Program-made: the position numbers and the translations under genes
The notes under the pieces: generated by a model
What the model saw: the letters and a program-made list of their open reading frames with translations, nothing else
What the model was told of the DNA's origin: nothing
Database searches by the model: none
Shown here: positions 1-5,216 of the stretch, in pieces
Position numbering within the stretch: the first letter of the stretch is position 1
Layout: each line of letters opens with the position of its first letter
Source: Chloroflexota bacterium
Lineage (GTDB): Bacteria; Chloroflexota; Chloroflexia; Thermomicrobiales; JADLAZ01
DNA: 7,546 nt
Assembly: GCA_020849725.1 (NCBI GenBank)
Contig: JADLAZ010000227.1
Span: 1-7,546 of the forward strand
Reading direction: 5' to 3'

Positions 1-459
1 ACGATCACCTACACCTATCAGGACCACCCCGGCGCGGTCCTGGTCGTGCCGGTGACCGGGGACGGGCAGGTGGTCCTGCTGCGCCAATACCGCTACCTGC
101 TCGATGCCTGGTGCTGGGAGGCGCCGGCCGGCGGCATCCACGCCGGTGAGACCGCCGACGCGGCCGCCGCGCGCGAGCTGGCCGAGGAGACTGGCCTGAT
201 CGCGACGGAACTGACCTGGCTGCAGACGGTCTATCCCTCCAAGAGCGTCAGTAACGAGCGTCTGGCGCTCTACCTGGCGACCGGCGTCACCCCAACGCCG
301 GCCGGACTGCAGCACGAAGCGACGGAGTTGATGCGCGTGACGATGCTGCCGCTGGCCGAGGCCGTGGCCCTCGTTGAGCACGGCGCGATCACCGACGCGC
401 AGACGGCGCTGGCACTGTTGCTGACAGCGCACCACCTCGTCGCCCGCCATTCAGTCTGA
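1..459 (+). CDS. Nudix hydrolase, ADP-ribose pyrophosphatase-like (5' end cut by window)
   Basis: The reading frame is open from base 1 and ends at TGA 457-459, so the N-terminus lies outside the window; the GTG at 46 is internal, because the residues before it (YTYQDHPGAVLVVPV) read as normal Nudix sequence. A complete Nudix box GX5EX7REUXEEXGU is visible at about bases 130-198: G-GIHAG-E, seven residues, then RELAEETGL. The E-x-PAGG stretch just before it (EAPAGGIHAGE) is typical of ADP-sugar pyrophosphatases. The family hydrolyses nucleoside diphosphates linked to another group, using Mg2+ or Mn2+ bound by the box glutamates, so ADP-ribose or another ADP-sugar is the likely substrate. The enolase-family gene follows after 29 bp, which suggests co-transcription. 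Substrate specificity cannot be fixed from this fragment. Confidence 0.9.
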   Translation, partial: TITYTYQDHPGAVLVVPVTGDGQVVLLRQYRYLLDAWCWEAPAGGIHAGETADAAAARELAEETGLIATELTWLQTVYPSKSVSNERLALYLATGVTPTPAGLQHEATELMRVTMLPLAEAVALVEHGAITDAQTALALLLTAHHLVARHSV

Positions 460-488
460 GCCACGCGCACCCAGGAGAGGACGGTCCC

Positions 489-1712
489 ATGCGTATCAGT
501 CACCTTGAGACGATCCGGCTCGCTGCCTTCCCGGCCCACCTCTGGCTGCGGGTGCATACCGACGACGGGCTGATCGGCACGGGCGAGACGTTCTACGTGC
601 CGCGCGCGGTCGAGGCGGTGCTGCACGACGTGTGCGCGCCACTGGCGCTGGGGCGCAGCCCGTTCGATCGTGACGCGCTGTGGGCCGACCTGTTCGGACT
701 GACCAACTACTATGGCTATGCCGGCGCGGAGATGCGCGCCATCTCCGCGCTCGACATCGCGCTGTGGGACATCGTCGGCCAGGCGACCGGGCAGCCGATC
801 TACAACCTGCTCGGCGGGCGCTGCCGCGAGCGGATCAAGACCTACAATACCTGCGCCTCATATGGGGTGATGCGCGACTTCGAGGCGTTCCACGAGCGGC
901 CGGGCGAGCTGGCCCAGGAGCTTCTGGCCGAAGGCATTACCGCCATGAAGATCTGGCCGTTCGACCGCTTCGCGCCGGCCACGCGCGGCCAGTACCTGGC
1001 GCCAGACGATCTGAAGGCCGGGCTGGCGCCGGTCGAAGCGATCCGCCGCGCCGTTGGCGATCGCATGGAGATCGCCATCGAGTGCCACGCGCTGTGGAAT
1101 TTCAATACCGCCATGCGGCTAGCGCGGGCGCTGGAACCGTACGGCATCATCTGGCTCGAGGAGCCGATGACGCCCGACAATCTGGACGAGCTGGCGCGGC
1201 TGGCGCTAGAGAGTGATGTGCCGATCTGTGGCTCGGAGCGTCTCTTCACCCGCTTCGCCTTCCGCCAGGTGCTGGAGAAGAAGGCGGCCGACATCATCAT
1301 GCCGGATGTAATCTGGACCGGTGGCATCAGCGAGGTCAAGAAGATCGCGACGATGGCCGAGGCGTACCACGCGCCGATCGCGCCGCACGACTGCACCGGC
1401 CCGGTGACGATGTTCGCCAACCTGCACCTGTGCGCCAACTGCCCGAACGCGATGATTCAGGAGTCCGTGCGCGCCTTCTACCGCGGCTACTACGCCGATA
1501 TCGTGACCGTCAACATTGACGTGCGCGATGGCTTCATTGCCTTCCCCGAAACGCCGGGCCTGGGCACGGCGCTGCGCTCGGAGGTGCTGACGCGCGCCGA
1601 CGCAATGATTGAAATCTCGGACGCGGCGACCGTGGCCGCGCGGCTGGCTGGCGGCGACCAGGCGACCCGTGACGCGGCGCGCGTCGAGCGTCTCCGCACC
1701 GGCGAAGGCTGA
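489..1712 (+). CDS. Enolase-superfamily enzyme, mandelate racemase/muconate lactonizing type (sugar-acid dehydratase-like)
   Basis: This 407-residue protein has the usual length and two-domain layout: a capping domain (about residues 1-120, with GETFY and DIALWDIVGQATGQP) and a TIM barrel (about 130-380). Visible active-site positions are K154 (MKIW), metal ligands E198 (IECH), E224 (LEEP) and E250 (GSE), and a D273/H300 pair (MPD, PHD). D273 and H300 are 27 residues apart, as in the Asp-His dyad of mandelate racemase. E325 lies on a late barrel strand and PGLG is near 356-359. Family members abstract a proton alpha to a carboxylate and either racemise it or eliminate water. The MKIWPFD and ALWN signatures resemble the galactonate/mannonate dehydratase-like groups, but the substrate is not identifiable here. 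AGGAGAGG at 473-480, 8 nt before ATG, supports the start. SUI1 follows 23 bp downstream. Confidence 0.9.
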   Translation: MRISHLETIRLAAFPAHLWLRVHTDDGLIGTGETFYVPRAVEAVLHDVCAPLALGRSPFDRDALWADLFGLTNYYGYAGAEMRAISALDIALWDIVGQATGQPIYNLLGGRCRERIKTYNTCASYGVMRDFEAFHERPGELAQELLAEGITAMKIWPFDRFAPATRGQYLAPDDLKAGLAPVEAIRRAVGDRMEIAIECHALWNFNTAMRLARALEPYGIIWLEEPMTPDNLDELARLALESDVPICGSERLFTRFAFRQVLEKKAADIIMPDVIWTGGISEVKKIATMAEAYHAPIAPHDCTGPVTMFANLHLCANCPNAMIQESVRAFYRGYYADIVTVNIDVRDGFIAFPETPGLGTALRSEVLTRADAMIEISDAATVAARLAGGDQATRDAARVERLRTGEG

Positions 1713-1735
1713 AAAGCCGCCACGGGAGAGCCTCC

Positions 1736-2068
1736 ATGATGGACAAGGACAGCCGCCTGGTCTACTCCACCGACCCGTCCTGGCAGCCGGCGCGCCCCCA
1801 TCAGCCAGCAGCGCCGCCGTCGTCCGGCAAGCAGACGGCGCGCATCTGGCGCGATAGCAAGCGCCGGCGCGGCAAGACCGTCACCGTCGTCGGTGGCCTG
1901 CAGCACGATCCGGCGACACTGGCGCGCCTGCTGAAACTGCTGAAGCAGCAGTGCGGCGCCGGCGGCGCCGTCAAGGACGGCGAGTTGGAGATCCAGGGCG
2001 ACCATCGGGAGAAAGTCGCCGCGCTGCTGGCGGCGCAGGGTTATGCTGTCAAGCACGTCGGCGGCTAG
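1736..2068 (+). CDS. yciH: SUI1/eIF1-like translation factor, YciH family
   Basis: This 110-residue protein opens with RLVYSTD and a flexible Pro/Ala-rich linker (about 18-32). The SUI1 domain fills residues 34-110: a basic RDSKRRRGKTVTVVGGL segment, then CGAGGAVKDGELEIQGDHR at about 73-91, and a C-terminal GYAVKHVGG. These are the hallmark YciH/eIF1 motifs. Eukaryotic and archaeal eIF1 acts on the small ribosomal subunit in start-codon selection; bacterial homologues are scattered and their role is less clear, though YciH has been linked to initiation fidelity and translation inhibition under stress. ATG 1736 and ATG 1739 are adjacent; GGGAGAG (1724-1730) is 5 nt from the first and 8 nt from the second, so the second may be the true start. 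It is probably the last gene of the upstream run. There is no terminator hairpin directly after the stop. Confidence 0.92.
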   Translation: MMDKDSRLVYSTDPSWQPARPHQPAAPPSSGKQTARIWRDSKRRRGKTVTVVGGLQHDPATLARLLKLLKQQCGAGGAVKDGELEIQGDHREKVAALLAAQGYAVKHVGG

Positions 2069-2107
2069 TGGCAGCCGAGCCAGCCCACCCAGCTCTGAGC
2101 GTCGGCC

Positions 2108-2123
2108 GACTGTCAGACTGTCA
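2108..2123. repeat. Tandem 8-bp direct repeat upstream of the mgtE promoter
   Basis: GACTGTCA occurs twice with no gap (2108-2115 and 2116-2123), ending 10 bp before the proposed -35 box. The core TGTCAG recurs in inverted form (CTGACA, 2161-2166) across the 3' end of the -10 box. The position would suit a regulator binding site. No known regulator motif was recognised, and chance is possible. Confidence 0.4.
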
Positions 2124-2133
2124 GCATCCACCC

Positions 2134-2162
2134 TTGACGGTGAGGGCAGCGCGAACTACACT
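2134..2162 (+). promoter_or_regulatory. Sigma70-like promoter for the mgtE leader
   Basis: TTGACG (2134-2139, 5 of 6 to consensus) is separated by 17 bp from TACACT (2157-2162, 4 of 6). A start near 2169 would give mgtE a leader of about 265 nt. The promoter lies 66 bp after the SUI1 stop, so mgtE probably has its own transcript. The -35 box and spacing are good for a genome this GC-rich; no start site has been measured. Confidence 0.6.
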
Positions 2163-2189
2163 GACACCTGCCCGGCCAGGTCAGGCGGG

Positions 2190-2363
2190 CCGATCCAGCG
2201 CACGCGGGTCGCTCATCCTTCGTCGGAGTCGCCGAGCGTGGATAGTTCTGGCCCTACAAGTTCGCGCCCGGAAGGCGGCGTTCGATGATGGCTCGCTAGC
2301 GGCCAACCGCTCGGCGGTGAGCCGGTCACCCTTCGCCGCGTGGCGAGGGTTTTTTTGTGCCCG
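2190..2363 (+). promoter_or_regulatory. Candidate regulatory RNA leader of mgtE (unassigned attenuator/riboswitch class)
   Basis: This non-coding leader lies between the promoter and mgtE. Visible elements in order are: a stem of ATCCA+CGC (2193-2201, one bulged G) with GCGTGGAT (2236-2243); block 1, CTGGCCCTACAAGTTC (2248-2263); a small CGCC/GGCG hairpin (2265-2277); an 8-bp stem GGCTCGCT/GGTGAGCC (2290-2297 with 2316-2323, including two G-U type pairs) capped by AGCGG-CCAA-CCGCT; an alternative GGTGA/TCACC hairpin (2316-2330); and an intrinsic terminator whose U-run begins block 2, TTTTTGTGCCCG (2352-2363). Both blocks recur in the same order in the corA leader. The M-box consensus (GGTGAGGCTCC and related blocks) was not found. 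The structures are base-pairing by eye and unscored. A Mg2+ response is inferred from the two target genes. Confidence 0.5.
2329..2356 (+). terminator. Intrinsic terminator upstream of mgtE
   Basis: CCCTTCGCC (2329-2337) pairs with GGCGAGGG (2342-2349), giving eight G-C/A-T pairs with one bulged T and a GCGT loop. Seven Ts follow directly (2350-2356). It lies 261 bp after the SUI1 stop, about 160 nt after the proposed mgtE promoter and 78 bp before the mgtE start. It could therefore end read-through from the upstream genes, act as an mgtE attenuator, or both. Confidence 0.8.
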
Positions 2364-2420
2364 TCACTCGTCATCGCTTCCCGGCGCTTCGGGCGCGCGC
2401 GTTGCGCCAACGCCCGCATC

Positions 2421-2427
2421 GGGAGGA
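2421..2427 (+). promoter_or_regulatory. Ribosome binding site that fixes the mgtE start
   Basis: GGGAGGA sits 7 nt before ATG 2435. The in-frame ATG at 2429 is only 1 nt away, which is too close. Confidence 0.75.
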
Positions 2428-2434
2428 AATGACG

Positions 2435-3817
2435 ATGCTGAATCTGCGGCTGACCCCGGATATCGACCGACTCCTGACCAGCCGGCAATGGGCGGTGCTA
2501 GGTCAGCAACTCGCGACGTACCCCGCGCCGGACATCGCCGACGTGCTGGCCCAACAGGATGCCGGCGCCCGCTCACTGCTGTTTCGCGCCTTGCCGCGCG
2601 CCCTCGAAGCAGAGGTCTTCGCGTTGCTCGACGCCGACCAGCAAGAAGCCTTGCTGCACGACCTCTCCGGCACCCAGACGCGCGAGCTCCTGTCGGCTCT
2701 GCCTCCGGACGATCGCACCGAGCTGCTGGCCGAGTTACCGGCCGATGTCACCCGGCGCCTGCTGACACTGCTCAGCCCCGATGATCTGGTCGAGGCCCGC
2801 CAGTTGCTCGGCTATCCCGAGGAGAGTATCGGACGGTTGATGACGCCGGACCTGATCGACGTGCGCGGCGACTGGACCGTCGGGCGCGCCCTGGCCCAGG
2901 TCCGCGTCACGGGGCGCGATGCCGAGACGCTCGACATGGTCTATGTCGTCGATGACGCCGGCCGGCTCCTCGACGACCTGCGCCTACGTCAACTCGTGCT
3001 GGCGGACCCTGAGGCGACGGTCGACACGCTGATGGATGGCACGTTCGTCAGCCTGCGCGCCATCGACAACCGCGAGGAAGCCGTGCGCGCTATGGCGAAG
3101 TATGACCGCGTGGCCCTGCCGGTGGTCGACAGCCAGGGCGCGCTGCTCGGCATCGTGACGGTCGACGATGTGCTCGACGTTGCCGAGGCGGAGGCGACCG
3201 AGGACTTCCAGAAGCTGGGTGGGCAGGAAGCGCTGGGCGCGCCCTACATGCAGCTGGGGTTGCTGCCGATGGTGCGCAAGCGCGGTGGTTGGCTAGCGGC
3301 GCTCTTTCTCGGTGAGATGCTGACGGCAACGGCGATGGGTTACTTCGAGGAGGAGATCGCCCGCGCCGTCGTGCTGGCGCTCTTTATTCCGCTGATCATC
3401 TCTAGTGGCGGCAACTCCGGCTCGCAGGCGACATCGTTGTTGATTCGCGCCATGGCGCTGCGTGAGGTTGGACTGCGAGACTGGTGGCGCGTGCTTGCCC
3501 GCGAGGTGCCGACCGGGGTGGCGCTGGGATCGATTCTCGGCGTGATCGGCCTGACGCGCATCATGCTCTGGCAAGCGCTCGGCTGGGCCAACTATGGGGA
3601 ACACTACCTGCTGGTCGGTCTGACGATCTTCCTGAGCCTGATCGGGGTCGTCCTCTTTGGCACGCTGGCCGGGTCACTGTTGCCGTTCCTGCTGCGCCGG
3701 CTCGGCTTCGATCCGGCCAGCGCGTCGGCGCCGTTCGTGGCGACGCTCGTCGACGTGAGCGGCATCATCATCTACTTCACCGTTGCCAGCCTGGTGCTGC
3801 GGGGCACGCTCCTCTAA
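2435..3817 (+). CDS. mgtE: Magnesium transporter MgtE
   Basis: This 460-residue protein is full length for MgtE, a homodimeric inner-membrane Mg2+ channel gated by cytoplasmic Mg2+. The helical N domain covers about residues 25-130 (PPDDRTELLAELP, then LLGYPEESIGRLMTP). Two CBS domains follow (about 133-255; GRLMTP at 133-138, ALPVVDSQGALLGIVTVDDV near 226-245), then a connecting plug helix. Five membrane helices fill about 285-460. The signature PLIISSGGNSGSQ is at about 320-332, and D440 in LVDVSGIIIYF probably matches the pore Asp essential in Thermus MgtE. The frame is open back to a GTG at 2357, but that codon abuts the terminator U-run, so the shorter start with a good ribosome binding site was chosen. 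It converges on corA with 47 bp between stops. The structured leader suggests transcription attenuation. Confidence 0.95.
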   Translation: MLNLRLTPDIDRLLTSRQWAVLGQQLATYPAPDIADVLAQQDAGARSLLFRALPRALEAEVFALLDADQQEALLHDLSGTQTRELLSALPPDDRTELLAELPADVTRRLLTLLSPDDLVEARQLLGYPEESIGRLMTPDLIDVRGDWTVGRALAQVRVTGRDAETLDMVYVVDDAGRLLDDLRLRQLVLADPEATVDTLMDGTFVSLRAIDNREEAVRAMAKYDRVALPVVDSQGALLGIVTVDDVLDVAEAEATEDFQKLGGQEALGAPYMQLGLLPMVRKRGGWLAALFLGEMLTATAMGYFEEEIARAVVLALFIPLIISSGGNSGSQATSLLIRAMALREVGLRDWWRVLAREVPTGVALGSILGVIGLTRIMLWQALGWANYGEHYLLVGLTIFLSLIGVVLFGTLAGSLLPFLLRRLGFDPASASAPFVATLVDVSGIIIYFTVASLVLRGTLL

Positions 3818-3864
3818 GCCGGCAGCATGGCTGCGCCCTGGCCCATCGGCCGGACATCGCTCCA

Positions 3865-4863
3865 TCACAACCAGCCACGCCAGCGGAAGACGGCCAGCAT
3901 CGACGTGGCGATCAGCACCATGATGCCCATCACAGCCCAGAAGGCCAAGAAGCCCCCCGCTGGCTCATCTTGCAGCGGCAAGCCGATGTTCATGCCATAG
4001 ATGCCCGTCACCAATGTCAACGGCAGCGTGATGACCGAGATGACGGTCAGCACCTTGATCACCTCATTGGTGCGGTGGACGTTCAAGCTGTCGTTGGCGG
4101 CGGCCAGGTTGTCGACGACGTCCTTGAAGTCCTCCAGCGTGTCCCAGGCCTTGTTGAGGTGATCTTGGATGTCGCCGAAGTAGTCATCCTCCTCCAGCAG
4201 CAGCCACGGCAGATCGAGTCGGGCAAGCGTGGCGACGACACCGAGTTGCGGCCGGATGATGCGCCGCATGGCGATCAGATCGCGGCGCACGACGCTGATC
4301 TCCTGGACCGTCCGCAGCACCTCGCGCCCGAAGGTCATTTCCTCAATCGTTTCAATATTGTCGGAGATCTTGTTCAGCACCGGGAAGACGTAGTCAACGA
4401 GCCGGTCGACGATGCGGTAGAGGAGCAAGCCGGAGCCACGGCCCATGTTGGCGTCGCGCACCAGTCGGTTGTCGCGGGTGGCGTCGAACAGCACGATCAG
4501 CGGCTTGCAGCGCTCGTCATGGACCGTGACGATGTAGTCTGGCCCGGCGAAGATGTCGACCTCGACGGCAGTGGTGCGGCGAGTTACCTTGTCGTGCATG
4601 GGGATGTGCAGGACAAGGAACAGGTAGCCATCGTACTGGTCGAGCTTGGGGCGCTGGATGCGGCTCAGGCAGTCCTCAAGCGCGAACTCATCGAAGGCGA
4701 ACTCGCGCCGCAGGTACTCGATCTCGCGCACGGTCGGGCGGGAGACATCGACCCAGCGCAGCCCCTCGTGCTCGATGACCTCGATGCGCGCCGAGTCATC
4801 CGCGGGCGCGGCCGGTGCGCCCGCGGAAGCCCGCCCTGGAAGCGCAAGCCGCCGAACCAGCAT
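3865..4863 (-). CDS. corA: CorA-family magnesium/cobalt transporter
   Basis: From the chosen start this is a 332-residue protein, normal for CorA, a homopentameric channel for Mg2+ (also Co2+ and Ni2+). The cytoplasmic domain includes LEDCLSRIQRPKLDQYDGYLFLVLH (about 62-86) and ends in a long acidic/helical stretch (about 205-270). Two membrane helices lie near 270-289 and 306-326, with the hallmark YGMN (289-292) at the pore mouth. The C-terminus is short and basic (FRWRGWL). The frame stays open to a GTG at 4989, but that codon has no clear ribosome binding site and the extension would run through the leader terminator. ATG 4863 has AGAGGAG (4870-4876) ahead of it with 6 nt spacing. It lies tail-to-tail with mgtE, so two unrelated Mg2+ uptake families sit together. 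Its leader shares sequence blocks with that of mgtE. Confidence 0.95.
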   Translation of the reverse strand: MLVRRLALPGRASAGAPAAPADDSARIEVIEHEGLRWVDVSRPTVREIEYLRREFAFDEFALEDCLSRIQRPKLDQYDGYLFLVLHIPMHDKVTRRTTAVEVDIFAGPDYIVTVHDERCKPLIVLFDATRDNRLVRDANMGRGSGLLLYRIVDRLVDYVFPVLNKISDNIETIEEMTFGREVLRTVQEISVVRRDLIAMRRIIRPQLGVVATLARLDLPWLLLEEDDYFGDIQDHLNKAWDTLEDFKDVVDNLAAANDSLNVHRTNEVIKVLTVISVITLPLTLVTGIYGMNIGLPLQDEPAGGFLAFWAVMGIMVLIATSMLAVFRWRGWL

Positions 4864-4869
4864 GCCCGT

Positions 4870-4876
4870 CTCCTCT
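4870..4876 (-). promoter_or_regulatory. Ribosome binding site that fixes the corA start
   Basis: AGAGGAG on the minus strand is 6 nt before ATG 4863. It supports this start over the GTG 126 bp further upstream. Confidence 0.75.
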
Positions 4877-4894
4877 GCCAGGCCGGCGCCCAGG

Positions 4895-4946
4895 GCCGAC
4901 CGGTGGTCGCGAACGGTGGGCCAGACTCTCCCATCGGCCGGTCGGC
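4895..4946 (-). repeat. 9-bp inverted repeat between the corA terminator and ribosome binding site
   Basis: On the minus strand GCCGACCGG (4946-4938) is perfectly complementary to CCGGTCGGC (4903-4895), enclosing 34 nt. In the transcript it would form a stem-loop between the terminator U-run and the ribosome binding site. It may influence translation or simply fold the end of the leader; no function is shown. Confidence 0.4.
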
Positions 4947-4952
4947 AGATAG

Positions 4953-5150
4953 CGGGCACAAAAAGGCCGCGCTCCACCAGGGGTAGCACGGCGCATCACC
5001 CATCAGGATGAGCGTGCGGTCAACAGCCGCGGCTGCCTCCCGCTCCCGGCATGCCCCATCCCTCCCGACCGATGGGAGGGGAACTACTAGGGCCAGCGTC
5101 CATCGTGGTGTTTCTCCTGACGACGAGCGAGCATGGCTCGTCGCACCGAT
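4953..5150 (-). promoter_or_regulatory. Candidate regulatory RNA leader of corA, related to the mgtE leader
   Basis: Reading the minus strand from the proposed start near 5151, the elements are: an 8-bp perfect hairpin CGACGAGC/GCTCGTCG (5143-5121); block 1, CTGGCCCTAGTAGTTC (5096-5081); a 7-bp perfect hairpin CCCTCCC/GGGAGGG (within 5080-5060); a GGTGA segment (5000-4996) that can pair, as GGGTG, with TACCC (4985-4981); and a terminator-like hairpin whose U-run starts block 2, TTTTTGTGCCCG (4964-4953). Block 1 matches the mgtE leader at 14 of 16 positions and block 2 at 12 of 12. GGTGA to the end of block 2 is 48 nt in both. The hairpin after block 1 differs in sequence between the leaders but is kept in place. 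No known riboswitch class was recognised. Sequence sharing is observed; function is inferred. Confidence 0.5.
4960..4992 (-). terminator. Terminator-like hairpin in the corA leader
   Basis: On the minus strand GCCGTGC (4992-4986) pairs with GCGCGGC (4972-4966), seven pairs with one T-G wobble. The loop contains a small ACC/GGT helix. After one C come five Ts (4964-4960). It lies 97 bp upstream of the corA start, in the same sense, so it would stop corA transcription unless bypassed. It is weaker than the mgtE terminator because its loop is longer and its U-run shorter. Confidence 0.5.
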
Positions 5151-5157
5151 CTACTGC

Positions 5158-5186
5158 TATATACGGCGCACTGGTCGGGACCGCAA
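5158..5186 (-). promoter_or_regulatory. Sigma70-like promoter for corA
   Basis: On the minus strand TTGCGG (5186-5181, 4 of 6) is followed after 17 bp by TATATA (5163-5158, 5 of 6 to TATAAT). A start near 5151 would give corA a leader of about 290 nt. TATATA stands out against the GC-rich background. The promoter lies just beyond the hairpin that follows the hydrolase gene. Confidence 0.55.
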
Positions 5187-5188
5187 GT

Positions 5189-5212
5189 GGCGGCGCGATT
5201 CCCGGCGCCGCC
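5189..5212 (-). terminator. Hairpin directly after the metallo-hydrolase gene
   Basis: GGCGGCGC (5189-5196) and GCGCCGCC (5205-5212) form a perfect 8-bp stem with an 8-nt loop, starting 4 bp after the stop codon of the minus-strand hydrolase gene. No U-run follows, so it may be a weak or factor-assisted terminator, or a 3'-end stabiliser that insulates the corA promoter. Confidence 0.45.
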
Positions 5213-5216
5213 CGGC

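Noticed and set aside
2357..2434. N-terminal extension of MgtE from the GTG at 2357
   Set aside because: The GTG directly abuts the terminator U-run and has no ribosome binding site. GGGAGGA at 2421-2427 points to ATG 2435, and the resulting 460 residues fit the family.
2169..2434. Known M-box (ykoK) Mg2+ riboswitch or fluoride (crcB) riboswitch in the mgtE leader
   Set aside because: The M-box conserved blocks were not found. The GATGATGG / CCAACCGCT stretch only loosely recalls crcB and lacks its GATG...CCTAC closing arrangement. An Rfam scan would settle this.
1951..2784. 277-codon plus-strand open frame across the SUI1 end, the leader and the mgtE start
   Set aside because: The translation is Arg/Ala/Pro-rich with no motif. 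It overlaps two real genes in another frame and crosses the terminator.
3818..3864. Terminator in the mgtE-corA convergent gap
   Set aside because: Only short stems are visible (GCAGC/GCTGC with a 3-nt loop, GGCC/GGCC) and there is no U-run, too weak to call.
3484..4986. Long plus-strand open frame of 500 codons over the end of mgtE and all of corA
   Set aside because: It is antisense to two clear genes (MgtE signature motifs, CorA YGMN). Its own translation is low-complexity and His/Gln/Asp-rich with no recognisable domain, as expected for a shadow frame in GC-rich DNA.
4864..4989. N-terminal extension of CorA from the GTG at 4989
   Set aside because: There is no clear ribosome binding site, and the extension would read through the terminator-like hairpin and the shared leader block. 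ATG 4863 has an excellent site and gives a normal CorA length.
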